A DNA stretch of 64,000 nt from Beijerinckiaceae bacterium (lineage in GTDB: Bacteria > Pseudomonadota > Alphaproteobacteria > Rhizobiales > Beijerinckiaceae), in assembly GCA_947370975.1 (NCBI GenBank), contig CANBNG010000002.1, positions 186,001 to 250,000 on the forward strand, given 5' to 3'. The translations under genes and the position numbers were made by a program. A model generated the notes under the pieces. The model worked only from the letters and a program-made list of their open reading frames with translations, ran no database searches and was not told the DNA's origin. How positions within the stretch are numbered: the first letter of the stretch is position 1; every line of letters starts with the position of its first letter. Shown piece by piece: positions 53,311-62,081 of this stretch.

Positions 53311-53487
53311 CATTCGCTGAGCGGGGCCTCTCCCTCCCCCTTGTGGGGAGGGCCGACTCGCCGAAGGCGAGCGGGGTGGGGGTCGCACGATTCTGTCGGG
53401 TAAAGATCTCAGTCTGGGCCGCGTGCTGCAAACAACCAAGACTTGCGCCACCCCCACCCCTAACCCTCCCCACAAGGGGGAGGGAGT
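53311..53487. repeat. Dispersed intergenic palindromic element, copy 1
   Basis: About 177 bases beginning cattcgctga, with ctccctccccttgtggggaggg-like arms at both ends in inverted orientation and an inner dyad actcgccgaaggcgagcgggg. A second, right-truncated copy lies at 56972-57122. Elements of this kind are scattered between genes in Hyphomicrobiales. It lies between two terminators. Confidence 0.8.
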
Positions 53488-53533
53488 TCCACGAGCGCGC
53501 TTGTATTGAGTGAACCGGCACAGCAAAAATAAC

Positions 53534-53563
53534 AAAAAAGGGCCACGCGCACGTGGCCCTTTT
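53534..53563 (-). terminator. Terminator of the fumarylacetoacetase-family gene
   Basis: A stem gggccacg / cgtggccc with T-runs on both sides; on the minus strand it follows the stop at 53567 directly. Confidence 0.85.
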
Positions 53564-53566
53564 CAC

Positions 53567-54355
53567 TCATACGATTTTCACCGACATATCCGGCAGCTTC
53601 TCGATGCTGCACACCAATACGTCGCCCTTCACGACAGGTCCGACATTTTCCGGCGTGCCGGAATAGATGATGTCGCCGGCCTTCAGTTCAAACGCCTCCG
53701 ACAATTTCGCGATCTGTTCGGCAACACTCCAGATCATGAAGGAGAGGTCAGCCTTCTGCTTGACCGCGCCATTGACGGTGAGCGTGATCGCGCCTTTCTG
53801 GAAATGGCCGATCTTTTCGACCGGATGGATCGGCCCGATGGGCGCCGACATGTCGAAACTCTTGCCGATTTCCCAAGGCTTTTTTTCATCCCCCATCGCG
53901 CGCTGCAAATCGCGCCGGGTCATGTCGAGGCCCACCGCATAGCCATAGACATGCTCCAGCGCCTTATCGATCGGGATGTTGCGCCCGCCGGTCTTGAGGG
54001 CTGCCACAAGCTCGACTTCGTAATGATAATTCTTGGTCAGCGAAGGGTAGGGATGATCGGCGACCTCGCCGATCTTCACATTTTGAATCGCATCCGTCGG
54101 CTTCTGAAAGAAGAACGGCGGCTCGCGCGTGGGATCAGACCCCATCTCGCGGGAATGGGCGGCGTAATTGCGCCCGATGCAATAGATGCGGCGCACGGGA
54201 AAGACGTCGCTCGTGCCCACAATCGGAATGGTCGTGACGGACACGGGGAAGATGGCCTTGGGGCCAGCTTGAGCAGCGGCAGGTGTTGCGCCCGCCGCTG
54301 CGGCAAGAGAGAGGCCGCCGGCGGCCTTCATCAGATCGCGTCTTGAACTCGTCAT
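53567..54355 (-). CDS. Fumarylacetoacetate hydrolase-family protein with Tat signal
   Basis: A 262-residue protein of the FAH fold: RIYCIGRNYAAHSREMG near 60, the metal-binding YHYEVELVAAL (E.E) near 110 and GYAVGLDMTRRDLQ (D) near 137, ending in AGDIIYSGTPENVGPV. Unusually it starts with TSSRRDLMKAAGGLSLAAAAG, a twin-arginine signal, so it acts in the periplasm while most relatives are cytosolic. Substrates of the family are acylpyruvates and related diketones. Divergent from a molybdate-type binding protein gene. Confidence 0.85.
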   Translation of the reverse strand: MTSSRRDLMKAAGGLSLAAAAGATPAAAQAGPKAIFPVSVTTIPIVGTSDVFPVRRIYCIGRNYAAHSREMGSDPTREPPFFFQKPTDAIQNVKIGEVADHPYPSLTKNYHYEVELVAALKTGGRNIPIDKALEHVYGYAVGLDMTRRDLQRAMGDEKKPWEIGKSFDMSAPIGPIHPVEKIGHFQKGAITLTVNGAVKQKADLSFMIWSVAEQIAKLSEAFELKAGDIIYSGTPENVGPVVKGDVLVCSIEKLPDMSVKIV

Positions 54356-54539
54356 GGATCGCTCCTCCTCGCGAAGCTTCTGCCAGCTTCGTCGCGCAAA
54401 TTGGGCGGCAGGTGCGCAATCAAGTCAAGGCAATCACGCGTGTGCGCCAGTGGAACGATATGCGTCTTTCGGTGGGTCTTGCGCGCGCGCCAGCCTCTGC
54501 CATGATCGGCCCTAATTATAAAATATCTTGAGGAAACAC

Positions 54540-55301
54540 ATGCGCCCGATCCGCCCTGCGATGCTTGCATTTTCTGTCTGCGCCCTTGTTGCAACGCCCG
54601 CGCTTGCCGATGACATCCGGCTGTTTGCCACTGGCGCAGTGCAACATTCCGTCATGGACATCACAGCCGCATTCGAGGCGGAAACCGGCAACAAGGTCAT
54701 CGCGACCTTTGGCACGGCAGGCGCCATCGGCAAGAAGCTGGAAGCCGGCGAGAAGGCCGATATTGTCGTGTCGTCGTCGGGCGGCTTGAAAGATCTCAAA
54801 GCCTTGCTGGTCGAGGGCGACCCGCAGGTGGTGGGACGTGTGCGCATTGCGATTGGCGTCAAGAGCGGCGCGCCCAAGCCCGATATTTCGACGCCTGAAA
54901 AGCTGAAGGCGGTTTTGCTGGCCGCGCCCAATGTTGGCTATGGCGATCCCGCGAGCGGCGCGACGACGGGCATCCATTTTGCCAAAGTGCTCGATCAGCT
55001 TGGCATTGCCGACCAGATCAAGCCCAAGGCCGTGCTGCGCGATGGCGGCATTCTGCTGATGAAGGAAGTGGCCGAGGGCCGCGCCGTGATGGGTTTCACG
55101 CAATCGACCGAAATCAATGCGGTGCCAGGCACCGAGATCGCCGGCTATCTGCCTGACGCGCTGCAGCTCGTGTCGAGCTATGCGGCTGCGCTCACCAGGG
55201 AGGGCGAGAAAAACAATGCGGCCAAGGCCTTGTTTGCCCGCATCATAGGTGCACCCGGAACCGCAGCCTTTGCGCATGCCGGGTTCGAGGTCAAAAAATA
55301 A
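54540..55301 (+). CDS. Molybdate-type ABC substrate-binding protein (ModA-like)
   Basis: A 253-residue exported protein: signal peptide to about residue 24 (MLAFSVCALVATPALAD), then IRLFATGAVQHSVMDITAAFE and FGTAGAIGKKLEAGEKADIVVSS, the layout of the ModA/YvgL family. No modB or modC follows; instead rnpB converges on it after one base. Binding of molybdate is not certain; related orphan proteins bind other ligands. AGGA precedes the ATG at 54540. Confidence 0.8.
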   Translation: MRPIRPAMLAFSVCALVATPALADDIRLFATGAVQHSVMDITAAFEAETGNKVIATFGTAGAIGKKLEAGEKADIVVSSSGGLKDLKALLVEGDPQVVGRVRIAIGVKSGAPKPDISTPEKLKAVLLAAPNVGYGDPASGATTGIHFAKVLDQLGIADQIKPKAVLRDGGILLMKEVAEGRAVMGFTQSTEINAVPGTEIAGYLPDALQLVSSYAAALTREGEKNNAAKALFARIIGAPGTAAFAHAGFEVKK

Positions 55302-55302
55302 A

Positions 55303-55690
55303 AGCCAGTCGGCCTGTAAGCCGGGTTCTGTATGGCGCGGGCTTGCACCCGCACGTGACGGCCATTCCTCTGGGACGCCCGTTACCGGACGCCTCAAGCA
55401 ACCAACCCGGGTGACAGCCCTGAGACGGGCCCGGGCTGCGGCGAACCGCAACCCGTGTCACCCCTATTCGGTTTTGCTCCCGGTGGGGCTTGCCATGCCG
55501 CTTCCGTTGCCGGCCGCGCGGTGCGCTCTTACCGCACCTTTTCACCCTTACCCCGGACGCATCCGAGGCGGTTCATTCTCTGTGGCGCTTTCCCTAGGGT
55601 CACCCCCGCCGGACGTTATCCGGCACCGTGTCTCGATGGAGCCCGGACTTTCCTCTCCCGTGAAGGAGCGGCCGTCCAGCCGACTGGCTC
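55303..55690 (-). ncRNA. rnpB: RNase P RNA (M1 RNA), class A
   Basis: The minus strand carries the universal core: gaggaaagtccgggctc near the 5' end (55636-55662), gggtaagggtgaaaaggtgcggtaagagcgc in the middle, and acagaacccggcttacag at the 3' end. The ends pair as P1: 55679-55689 with 55303-55313 (agccagtcggc / gccgactggct). A T-run directly after the 3' end, overlapping the end of the ModA-like gene, is the terminator. The RNA makes the 5' ends of mature tRNAs. The exact 5' nucleotide is approximate. Confidence 0.95.
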
Positions 55691-55770
55691 CAGCGGCTTA
55701 GAGGGCGGGGGAGGCATGGTCAAGCAATTGTCCCCGTGCGAGAGGGTTTGCGCGCCTGACTTTGGCGGGT

Positions 55771-56544
55771 ATGAAAGCCCACATGAGCCAGCCCAAGCCG
55801 GATTCCCCCGTTGCCGCCAAAGTCTTTCCCTCGCCCAACCATGGCGAGCGCAAGGGCGGCGCGCCCGACATGATCCTCCTGCATTATACCGGCATGCCGA
55901 CGGGCGCCGAAGCGCTGCTGCGGCTGTGCAATCCGCTGAGCGAAGTCTCCTGCCATTATTTCGTCTGGGAGGATGGTGGCGTGCTCCAGCTCGTGCCCGA
56001 AGCGCGGCGCGCCTGGCATGCAGGGCTGGCAAGCTGGGCTGGCGAGACCGATATAAATTCGCGCTCGATTGGCATTGAAATCGTCAATCCGGGCCATGCT
56101 GGTGGCGCGCCACCCTTTCCGGCAGCCCAGATCGAGGCTGTGATCGCGCTCTGCGCCGATATTTGCGCGCGCCACGCGATTGTGCCCGAGCGTGTGCTGG
56201 CCCATTCCGATGTCGCGCCCGCGCGCAAATGCGATCCCGGCGAGCTGTTTCCCTGGGACGAGCTGCATGCGCGCGGCGTTGGTCATTATGTTGAAGCCTC
56301 CGCCATTGCGGGCGGGCGCTTTTTCGCGCTGGGCGATGAGGGCCAGCCCGTGCAGGCGCTGCAAGCCATGTTTGCGCTCTATGGCTACGCGATTGCGGTG
56401 ACGGGCGTCTATGATGCTGCAACCGAGCAGGTGGTGCGCGCCTTTCAGCGCCACTTCCGCCGCGAGCGCGTGGATGGCGTCGCAGATGCCTCCACAATCA
56501 CGACGCTGCGCGATGTCATAGCGAGCCTGCCGCGCCGCGCCTAG
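55771..56544 (+). CDS. N-acetylmuramoyl-L-alanine amidase (AmiD type)
   Basis: A 257-residue protein: an amidase_2/PGRP domain with zinc ligands in MILLHYTG and LAHSDVAPARKCDPG, and WHAG and NSRSIGIEIVN in between as usual, then a C-terminal peptidoglycan-binding domain (QALQAMFALYGY, ATEQVVRAFQRHFRR). It cleaves the amide between MurNAc and the peptide and serves in wall recycling. No clear signal peptide is seen, so it may be cytosolic like AmpD. Starts at 55762 (TTG) and 55783 (ATG) are alternatives. It converges with a small exported protein gene, overlapping by four bases. Confidence 0.9.
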   Translation: MKAHMSQPKPDSPVAAKVFPSPNHGERKGGAPDMILLHYTGMPTGAEALLRLCNPLSEVSCHYFVWEDGGVLQLVPEARRAWHAGLASWAGETDINSRSIGIEIVNPGHAGGAPPFPAAQIEAVIALCADICARHAIVPERVLAHSDVAPARKCDPGELFPWDELHARGVGHYVEASAIAGGRFFALGDEGQPVQALQAMFALYGYAIAVTGVYDAATEQVVRAFQRHFRRERVDGVADASTITTLRDVIASLPRRA

Positions 56545-56927
56545 AATTTCATGTCGACGGAGAGCTTGTGCTTGTTCGGGCGCACAAAGACGCCGCCCGG
56601 CGCAAGATCGCCCACCCACAGGCCAGCGCCTGCCTTGTGATAGACCGTGACGCCGTTGGTGCCGGGCACCGGCAGGTCGATGGGCTTGCCATGATCGATG
56701 GCCGCAGCCTGACGCGGGGGCGGCATGTCCGAGGGTGGCGCGGGATCGGCCATAGTCGCACGATCAAGCGCCGTGCAGGCCCCGCACGCGGAGGGCTCCT
56801 CAGCGGTCGGCGCAACGATATGTGGCGGGTCGAGCGGGAGCACTTCAACAGGCTGCACGCCCGCGCCTTGCGCACAGGCAGGCGAGGCCGCAAGAAGCAG
56901 GGCGAGAGCTGAGCCGCGAAAGATCAT
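56541..56927 (-). CDS. Small exported proline-rich protein of unknown function
   Basis: A 128-residue protein with a signal peptide (MIFRGSALALLLAASPACAQ), a Pro-rich stretch with a CGAC pair, and a C-terminal beta-like part (VTVYHKAGAGLWVGDLAPGG). No family recognised. The frame is well separated from the amidase antisense frame and the codon use looks like its neighbours. The last bases overlap amiD. Confidence 0.6.
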   Translation of the reverse strand: MIFRGSALALLLAASPACAQGAGVQPVEVLPLDPPHIVAPTAEEPSACGACTALDRATMADPAPPSDMPPPRQAAAIDHGKPIDLPVPGTNGVTVYHKAGAGLWVGDLAPGGVFVRPNKHKLSVDMKF

Positions 56928-56971
56928 GCCGCGACCTTAGCAGAAATCTTGGCGGAAGTTGGACGGTGGCG

Positions 56972-57122
56972 CATTCGCTGATCGGCGTCTCTCCCTCCCC
57001 TTGTGGGGAGGGCCGACTCAGCCGAAGGCTGAGCGGGGTGGGGGTCGCACGAGTCCATCCATCACAGATCTGTGTCTGAGCAGCGCGCTGAGTCCGGCCA
57101 AGACTTGCGCAACCCCCACCCT
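56972..57122. repeat. Dispersed intergenic palindromic element, copy 2 (right-truncated)
   Basis: Shares the start cattcgctga, the ctctccctccccttgtggggaggg arm, the inner dyad and the gacttgcgcaacccccaccc segment with the copy at 53311, but lacks the right-hand arm. It separates two minus-strand genes. Confidence 0.75.
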
Positions 57123-57169
57123 GCTCGATCAATGAAATTATGAACCTGCATTGCAGTGACGGGCGCAAC

Positions 57170-58195
57170 TCACTCCTTGCCCGGCGGCAGGACGGCGGCT
57201 TTCATGGCCTCGATCACATCGTCGGGCTGGCTCGCGACATCGGCCATCAGCGCCTGAAGCTCCGCGCCGCCGAGCGGATCGACGCCGAGCTTGCGGCGCG
57301 TCGCGTCGGCGACAAAGCTCTCTGCCTTGGTCATCTTGTCGAAGGCCGTGCGCAGGGCGTCCAGCCGCTCCTTGGGCACGCCGGGCGTCGTCAGGAAGGC
57401 GCGGCCGATGGAGGATGTGCTCGCCATCAGCTTCAGCACATTGCGGTCCTTCTCGACATTGGTGAGCTCGAGCACGGTCGGCACATCCGGGATCTCGCGA
57501 TAGCGGGTGAGGGCGATCGTGTAGAGAATGTCGATCTTCTTCTCGTCGAACCATTCCTGCTTGGTCTGCAAATAATCCCAGCTTGTCGAGCCGATGCCAT
57601 CGGCCTCGCCCCGCTCCAGCGCAAGCCCCATATTGGCGCTTGAGGCATAGCCCAGCACGACCTTGAACTTTGTGCCGATGAGCCGGTTCAGCGCCCAGGG
57701 AATTGTCGCAGATGTGCCGGCAGCTGCATTGGCGGAGAGCACGATCTCGCGCTTCTTGATCTCATCGATGGTGCGCGCAGGCGATTTGTTCCAGACAAGC
57801 CCGACGAGAACAGCCTGATCGACGCGCCCGACCCAGCCAAATTTTTCCGGCTCGAATTTGCGCGCCTTGTCGGTGATTTTTTCGAGCACAAAAGTCGGCT
57901 GGAACAGCGCCAGCGTCGAACCATCGCGCGGCGCGAGATTGTAGACATATTCAGCCGCCGCAATGGAGCCGGCGCCCGGCATGTTGCGCGGCACGATTGT
58001 CGGCTTGCCGGGAATGAATTCCGCCAGGTGCTGCGCGACAAGACGGGCCGAGAGATCGTAGCCGCCGCCTTCGCCCAGGCCGATGATCATATTGACCGTG
58101 CGGCCCTTGTAGAAATCCTCAACCGGGTCGGCGAGTGCAGGGGAGGCCGAACCCATCATCGTCATTGCGAGGAGCGCAGCGACGCGGCAATCCAT
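57170..58195 (-). CDS. Tripartite tricarboxylate transporter binding protein (TctC/Bug family)
   Basis: A 341-residue exported protein. Mature start DPVEDFYKGRTVNMIIGLGEGGGYD and FIPGKPTIVPRNMPGAGS are Bug-family hallmarks, close in layout to the protein at 26155. The chosen start at 58195 gives a good signal peptide (MDCRVAALLAMTMMGSASPALA). The frame is open further, to 58270, because a dispersed palindromic repeat (58161-58249) lies over the start region; the first half of the signal peptide is therefore coded by repeat sequence. The ligand is unknown, and no permease genes are near. Confidence 0.85.
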   Translation of the reverse strand: MDCRVAALLAMTMMGSASPALADPVEDFYKGRTVNMIIGLGEGGGYDLSARLVAQHLAEFIPGKPTIVPRNMPGAGSIAAAEYVYNLAPRDGSTLALFQPTFVLEKITDKARKFEPEKFGWVGRVDQAVLVGLVWNKSPARTIDEIKKREIVLSANAAAGTSATIPWALNRLIGTKFKVVLGYASSANMGLALERGEADGIGSTSWDYLQTKQEWFDEKKIDILYTIALTRYREIPDVPTVLELTNVEKDRNVLKLMASTSSIGRAFLTTPGVPKERLDALRTAFDKMTKAESFVADATRRKLGVDPLGGAELQALMADVASQPDDVIEAMKAAVLPPGKE

Positions 58196-58249
58196 CTTGC
58201 AATGGCGCCCGAATATGGATTGCTTCGTCGCTGCGCTTCTCGCAATGAC
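58161..58249. repeat. REP-like palindrome overlapping the start of the TctC gene
   Basis: Arms of about 35 bases (gtcattgcgaggagcgcagc... and its near-perfect reverse complement ...cgctgcgcttctcgcaatgac) around a short centre. This is the widespread intergenic palindrome that reads CEERSDAAI and RSAATKQS in its frames in many Hyphomicrobiales genomes. Confidence 0.85.
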
Positions 58250-58324
58250 GCGGCTGATGGTGTGGTTCATGTCGTTCCTCCCGGCGGGACTTTGATGTCC
58301 CTTGTGCCGGGCAGGATAACGTCG

Positions 58325-61300
58325 CTATTGCGCCGCGTCGAGGACGCGCGAGGCCGGATTGTAATTCAGGATGGGCGCCAGCCAGCGCTCGATGTCGGCA
58401 ATGCTCATGCCCTTGCGCGCTGCATAATCCTCAACCTGATCGCGCTCCACCTTGGCAACGCCAAAATAGAAGCTCTCGGGGTGGGCAATATAGAGCCCCG
58501 AAACGGAAGAGCCCGGCCACATGGCAAAGGATTCCGTCAGCTTCACGCCGATGCGGCGCTCGGCATCGAGCAGCGCGAAGAGCGTTGCCTTTTCGGTATG
58601 GTCGGGCTGGGCAGGATAGCCCGGGGCCGGGCGGATGCCGGCGTAATCTTCCTCGATGCGCTGCGCATTGGTGAGTTGTTCATCGGCCGCATAGGCCCAG
58701 AACTCGCGACGCACGCGCTCATGCATCTGTTCGGCAAACGCCTCGGCGATGCGATCTGCCAGCGCCTTCACCATGATCGATTGATAATCGTCATTGGCGC
58801 GCGCAAAGCGCGCAGCGATGCGCTCTTCTTCCATGCCCGCTGTGACGACAAAGCCGCCGACATAATCTTGCTTGCCGCTGCTCGCGGGGGCGACGAAATC
58901 GGCGAGCGCCATATTCGGACGCCCGTCGCGCCGCTGCAATTGCTGGCGCAGCGTGAAGAAGGTGGCAAGTTCTTCGGCGCGCGAGGCGCCCTTGTAGAGA
59001 ACAATGTCATCGCCCGACGATTGCGCGGGCCAGAAGCCGATGATCGCTTTCGGCGCAAACCAGCGCTCGTCCACGATGCGCTTGAGCATGGCTTGGGCGT
59101 CTTCATAAAGCTGGCGTGCGGCTTCGCCCTGTTTCTCGTCTTCGAGAATGGCGGGAAACCGTCCCTTCAGCTCCCATGTCTGGAAGAAGGGTGTCCAGTC
59201 GATATAGGGCACGAGATCTGCGACATCATAGGAGCTGAACACGCGCGTGCCGAGGAAGGTCGGCTTTTTGGGTTCATAGGTCGACCAGTCGATCTTCATC
59301 GCATTGGCGCGCGCACGCGCCAGCGGCAGGCGCTGCTTGTCATGTTCGGCGCGCGCATGGGCGTCAGCCACTTTCTTGTATTCGGCGCGGAGCGTCTCGA
59401 CATAGGAGGCATTGCCGCCAGGCGAGAGCAGGGCGGAGACCACGCCGACCGCGCGGCTTGCGTCCGTCACATAGACCGATTGCCCGCGCGTATAATTGGG
59501 ATGAATCTTGACCGCCGTATGCACGCGGCTCGTCGTCGCGCCGCCGATCAGCAGGGGCATGGAAAAGCCCTCGCGCTCCATCTCGGAGGCGACAAAGGCC
59601 ATTTCTTCCAGCGAGGGCGTGATGAGACCCGACAGGCCGATGGCATCGACATTTTCGCGTCGGGCGGTTTCGAGAATCTTCGCCGCCGGCACCATCACGC
59701 CAAGGTCGATGACTTCATAATTGTTGCAGGCAAGCACGACGCCGACAATGTTCTTGCCAATGTCATGCACGTCGCCCTTGACGGTCGCCATCAGGATTTT
59801 CCCGGCGCTCGAGCGCGCGGTGCCGCCATTGGCTGCCTTTTCGGCTTCCATGAAAGGCATCAACCAGGCAACGGCCTGTTTCATGACGCGCGCCGATTTG
59901 ACGACCTGGGGCAGGAACATCTTGCCTGCGCCAAACAGATCGCCCACGACATTCATGCCCGCCATTAGCGGACCTTCGATCACATCGAGCGGGCGGGTGG
60001 AGGCAAGGCGCGCCTCTTCCACATCGATCTCGATGAATTCGGTGATGCCGTTGACGAGCGCATGTTCGAGCCGCTTGATGACCGGCTGCTCGCGCCAGGC
60101 GAGATCCTTCAGGCGGATTTCGCCGCCCTGTCCCTTGAACTTTTCTGCAAGCGCGAGCAGGCGCTCGGTGCCATCGGCGCGGCGGTTGAGGACCACATCC
60201 TCGCAGGCCTCGCGCAGTTCCGCATCGATCTCGGCATAGACCGAGAGCTGGCCGGCATTGACGATGCCCATATCCATACCCGCCTGAATGGCATGATAGA
60301 GAAACACCGAATGCATGGCCTCGCGCACAAGCTCATTGCCGCGAAACGAGAAGGAGAGATTCGAGACGCCGCCCGAAATATGCACATGGGGCAGGTTGGC
60401 GCGGATCTGGCGCGCGGCTTCGATGAAATCGACGCCGTAATTGTCGTGCTCTTCAATGCCGGTGGCGATGGCAAAGACATTGGGATCGAAGATGATGTCC
60501 TCGGCCGGAAAGCCGACTTGTTCTGTCAGGATGCGATAGGCGCGGGCGCAAATATCCACCTTGCGCGCCAATGTATCGGCCTGGCCCTGTTCATCGAACG
60601 CCATCACGACAACCGCCGCGCCATAGAGGCGCACGATTCTGGCTTCGTGGATGAACTTTTCCTCGCCCTCCTTGAGCGAGATGGAATTGACCACCGCCTT
60701 GCCCTGAATGCATTTCAGGCCGGCTTCGATGACGTTGAACTTGGAGGAATCCACCATCACCGGCACGCGCGCAATATCGGGCTCGGCAGCCAGCAGATTG
60801 AGATAATCGACCATGGCCTTTTGCGAATCGAGCAGGCCTTCGTCCATGTTGATGTCGATGATCTGCGCGCCATTGGCGACCTGATCGCGCGCGACATCGA
60901 GGGCTGCTGCAAATTCGCCGTTCTTGATGAGCTTGCGGAAGCGCGCCGAGCCCGTGACATTGGTGCGCTCGCCGACATTGACGAAGCGTATGTCGGGGGT
61001 GAGCCGGAAGGGCTCAAGCCCGGCCAGCCGCAGCATGGGCGCAACGTCCACAGGCACGCGCGGGGCTGCACCCTTGATGCGGTTTGCCAGCGCCTCGATA
61101 TGGGCCGGCGTCGTGCCGCAGCAGCCGCCAACTATATTGACGAGGCCAGCGTCGGCGAATTCGCCAACCAGCGAGGCCATATATTCCGGGCTCTCGTCAT
61201 AGAGGCCGAATTCATTGGGCAGTCCGGCATTGGGATAGGCGATGATGAATGTGTCGGCGAGGCGCGACAATTCGGCAACGTGCTGGCGCATCTCGCGCGC

Positions 61301-62068
61301 TCCCAGCGCGCAATTGAGGCCGATGGCAAAGGGTTTTGCGTGGCGCAGCGAAATCCAGAATGCTTCCGCCGTTTGCCCCGACAAGGTCCGGCCCGACAGA
61401 TCGGTGATCGTGCCCGAGATGATGATGGGCAGGCGCGTGCCCGTCGCGGCAAAGGAATCTTCAATGCCGGCCAGTGCCGCCTTGGCGTTCAGCGTGTCGA
61501 AAATGGTCTCGATCAGCAGCAGATCCGCGCCGCCTTCGATCAGGCCAAGGGCTGCTTGCGCATAGGCCGTGCGAAGATCATCGAAGGTAACCGCACGAAA
61601 GCCGGGGTCATTCACATCCGGCGAGATCGAGGCGGTGCGATTGGTCGGCCCCAGTGCGCCTGCAACAAAGCGACGGCGTCCGTCCCTGGCTTGCGCCAGA
61701 GCGGCAGCCTCGCGTGCAAGGCGCGCGCCTTCGCGGTTGAGTTCGGCGGCATAGGCCTCAAGCCCGTAATCGGCCTGTGCGATGGTGGTCGAGGAGAAGG
61801 TGTTGGTTTCGCAAATATCCGCGCCCGCCAGAAAATAGGCGAGGTGAATGTCGCGGATCGCGTCAGGCTGGGTCAGGATGAGAAGGTCATTATTGCCGCG
61901 CAGGTCCTGGCCCCAATCGGCAAAGCGGGCGCCGCGAAAATCAGCTTCTGAAAAGCGCTTGTCCTGAATCATCGTGCCCATGGCGCCGTCGAGCACCAGA
62001 ATGCGTTCCTGCGCCAAGGCGTTGAGCGCCTTGCGGGTATCGTCGCCATCGTGGCGGATCATCGTCAT
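58325..62068 (-). CDS. metH: Cobalamin-dependent methionine synthase
   Basis: A 1247-residue protein with all modules of MetH in order: homocysteine domain with zinc cysteines (LNCALG near 315, GGCCGTTP near 380 ending the domain), the methyltetrahydrofolate-binding domain (FVNVGERTNVTGS), the cap and B12 domain with DVHDIGKN (cobalt ligand histidine) and SGLITPSLEEM, and the C-terminal AdoMet reactivation domain (ESFAMWPGSSVSG, ESFYFGVAKVERDQ). It methylates homocysteine to methionine. The ATG at 62068 is 13 bases after metF, so metF and metH are one transcript. Confidence 0.97.
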   Translation of the reverse strand: MTMIRHDGDDTRKALNALAQERILVLDGAMGTMIQDKRFSEADFRGARFADWGQDLRGNNDLLILTQPDAIRDIHLAYFLAGADICETNTFSSTTIAQADYGLEAYAAELNREGARLAREAAALAQARDGRRRFVAGALGPTNRTASISPDVNDPGFRAVTFDDLRTAYAQAALGLIEGGADLLLIETIFDTLNAKAALAGIEDSFAATGTRLPIIISGTITDLSGRTLSGQTAEAFWISLRHAKPFAIGLNCALGAREMRQHVAELSRLADTFIIAYPNAGLPNEFGLYDESPEYMASLVGEFADAGLVNIVGGCCGTTPAHIEALANRIKGAAPRVPVDVAPMLRLAGLEPFRLTPDIRFVNVGERTNVTGSARFRKLIKNGEFAAALDVARDQVANGAQIIDINMDEGLLDSQKAMVDYLNLLAAEPDIARVPVMVDSSKFNVIEAGLKCIQGKAVVNSISLKEGEEKFIHEARIVRLYGAAVVVMAFDEQGQADTLARKVDICARAYRILTEQVGFPAEDIIFDPNVFAIATGIEEHDNYGVDFIEAARQIRANLPHVHISGGVSNLSFSFRGNELVREAMHSVFLYHAIQAGMDMGIVNAGQLSVYAEIDAELREACEDVVLNRRADGTERLLALAEKFKGQGGEIRLKDLAWREQPVIKRLEHALVNGITEFIEIDVEEARLASTRPLDVIEGPLMAGMNVVGDLFGAGKMFLPQVVKSARVMKQAVAWLMPFMEAEKAANGGTARSSAGKILMATVKGDVHDIGKNIVGVVLACNNYEVIDLGVMVPAAKILETARRENVDAIGLSGLITPSLEEMAFVASEMEREGFSMPLLIGGATTSRVHTAVKIHPNYTRGQSVYVTDASRAVGVVSALLSPGGNASYVETLRAEYKKVADAHARAEHDKQRLPLARARANAMKIDWSTYEPKKPTFLGTRVFSSYDVADLVPYIDWTPFFQTWELKGRFPAILEDEKQGEAARQLYEDAQAMLKRIVDERWFAPKAIIGFWPAQSSGDDIVLYKGASRAEELATFFTLRQQLQRRDGRPNMALADFVAPASSGKQDYVGGFVVTAGMEEERIAARFARANDDYQSIMVKALADRIAEAFAEQMHERVRREFWAYAADEQLTNAQRIEEDYAGIRPAPGYPAQPDHTEKATLFALLDAERRIGVKLTESFAMWPGSSVSGLYIAHPESFYFGVAKVERDQVEDYAARKGMSIADIERWLAPILNYNPASRVLDAAQ

Positions 62069-62081
62069 TGGTTTTAAGCCC

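Noticed and set aside
55249..56078. Several open frames across 55300-55700 on both strands
   Set aside because: They lie within rnpB, whose conserved core and end pairing are clear.
60062..61951. Plus-strand open frame of 629 codons opposite metH (and another of 646 codons at 58028-59968)
   Set aside because: Antisense shadows in high-GC coding DNA; metH on the minus strand has all of its expected motifs.
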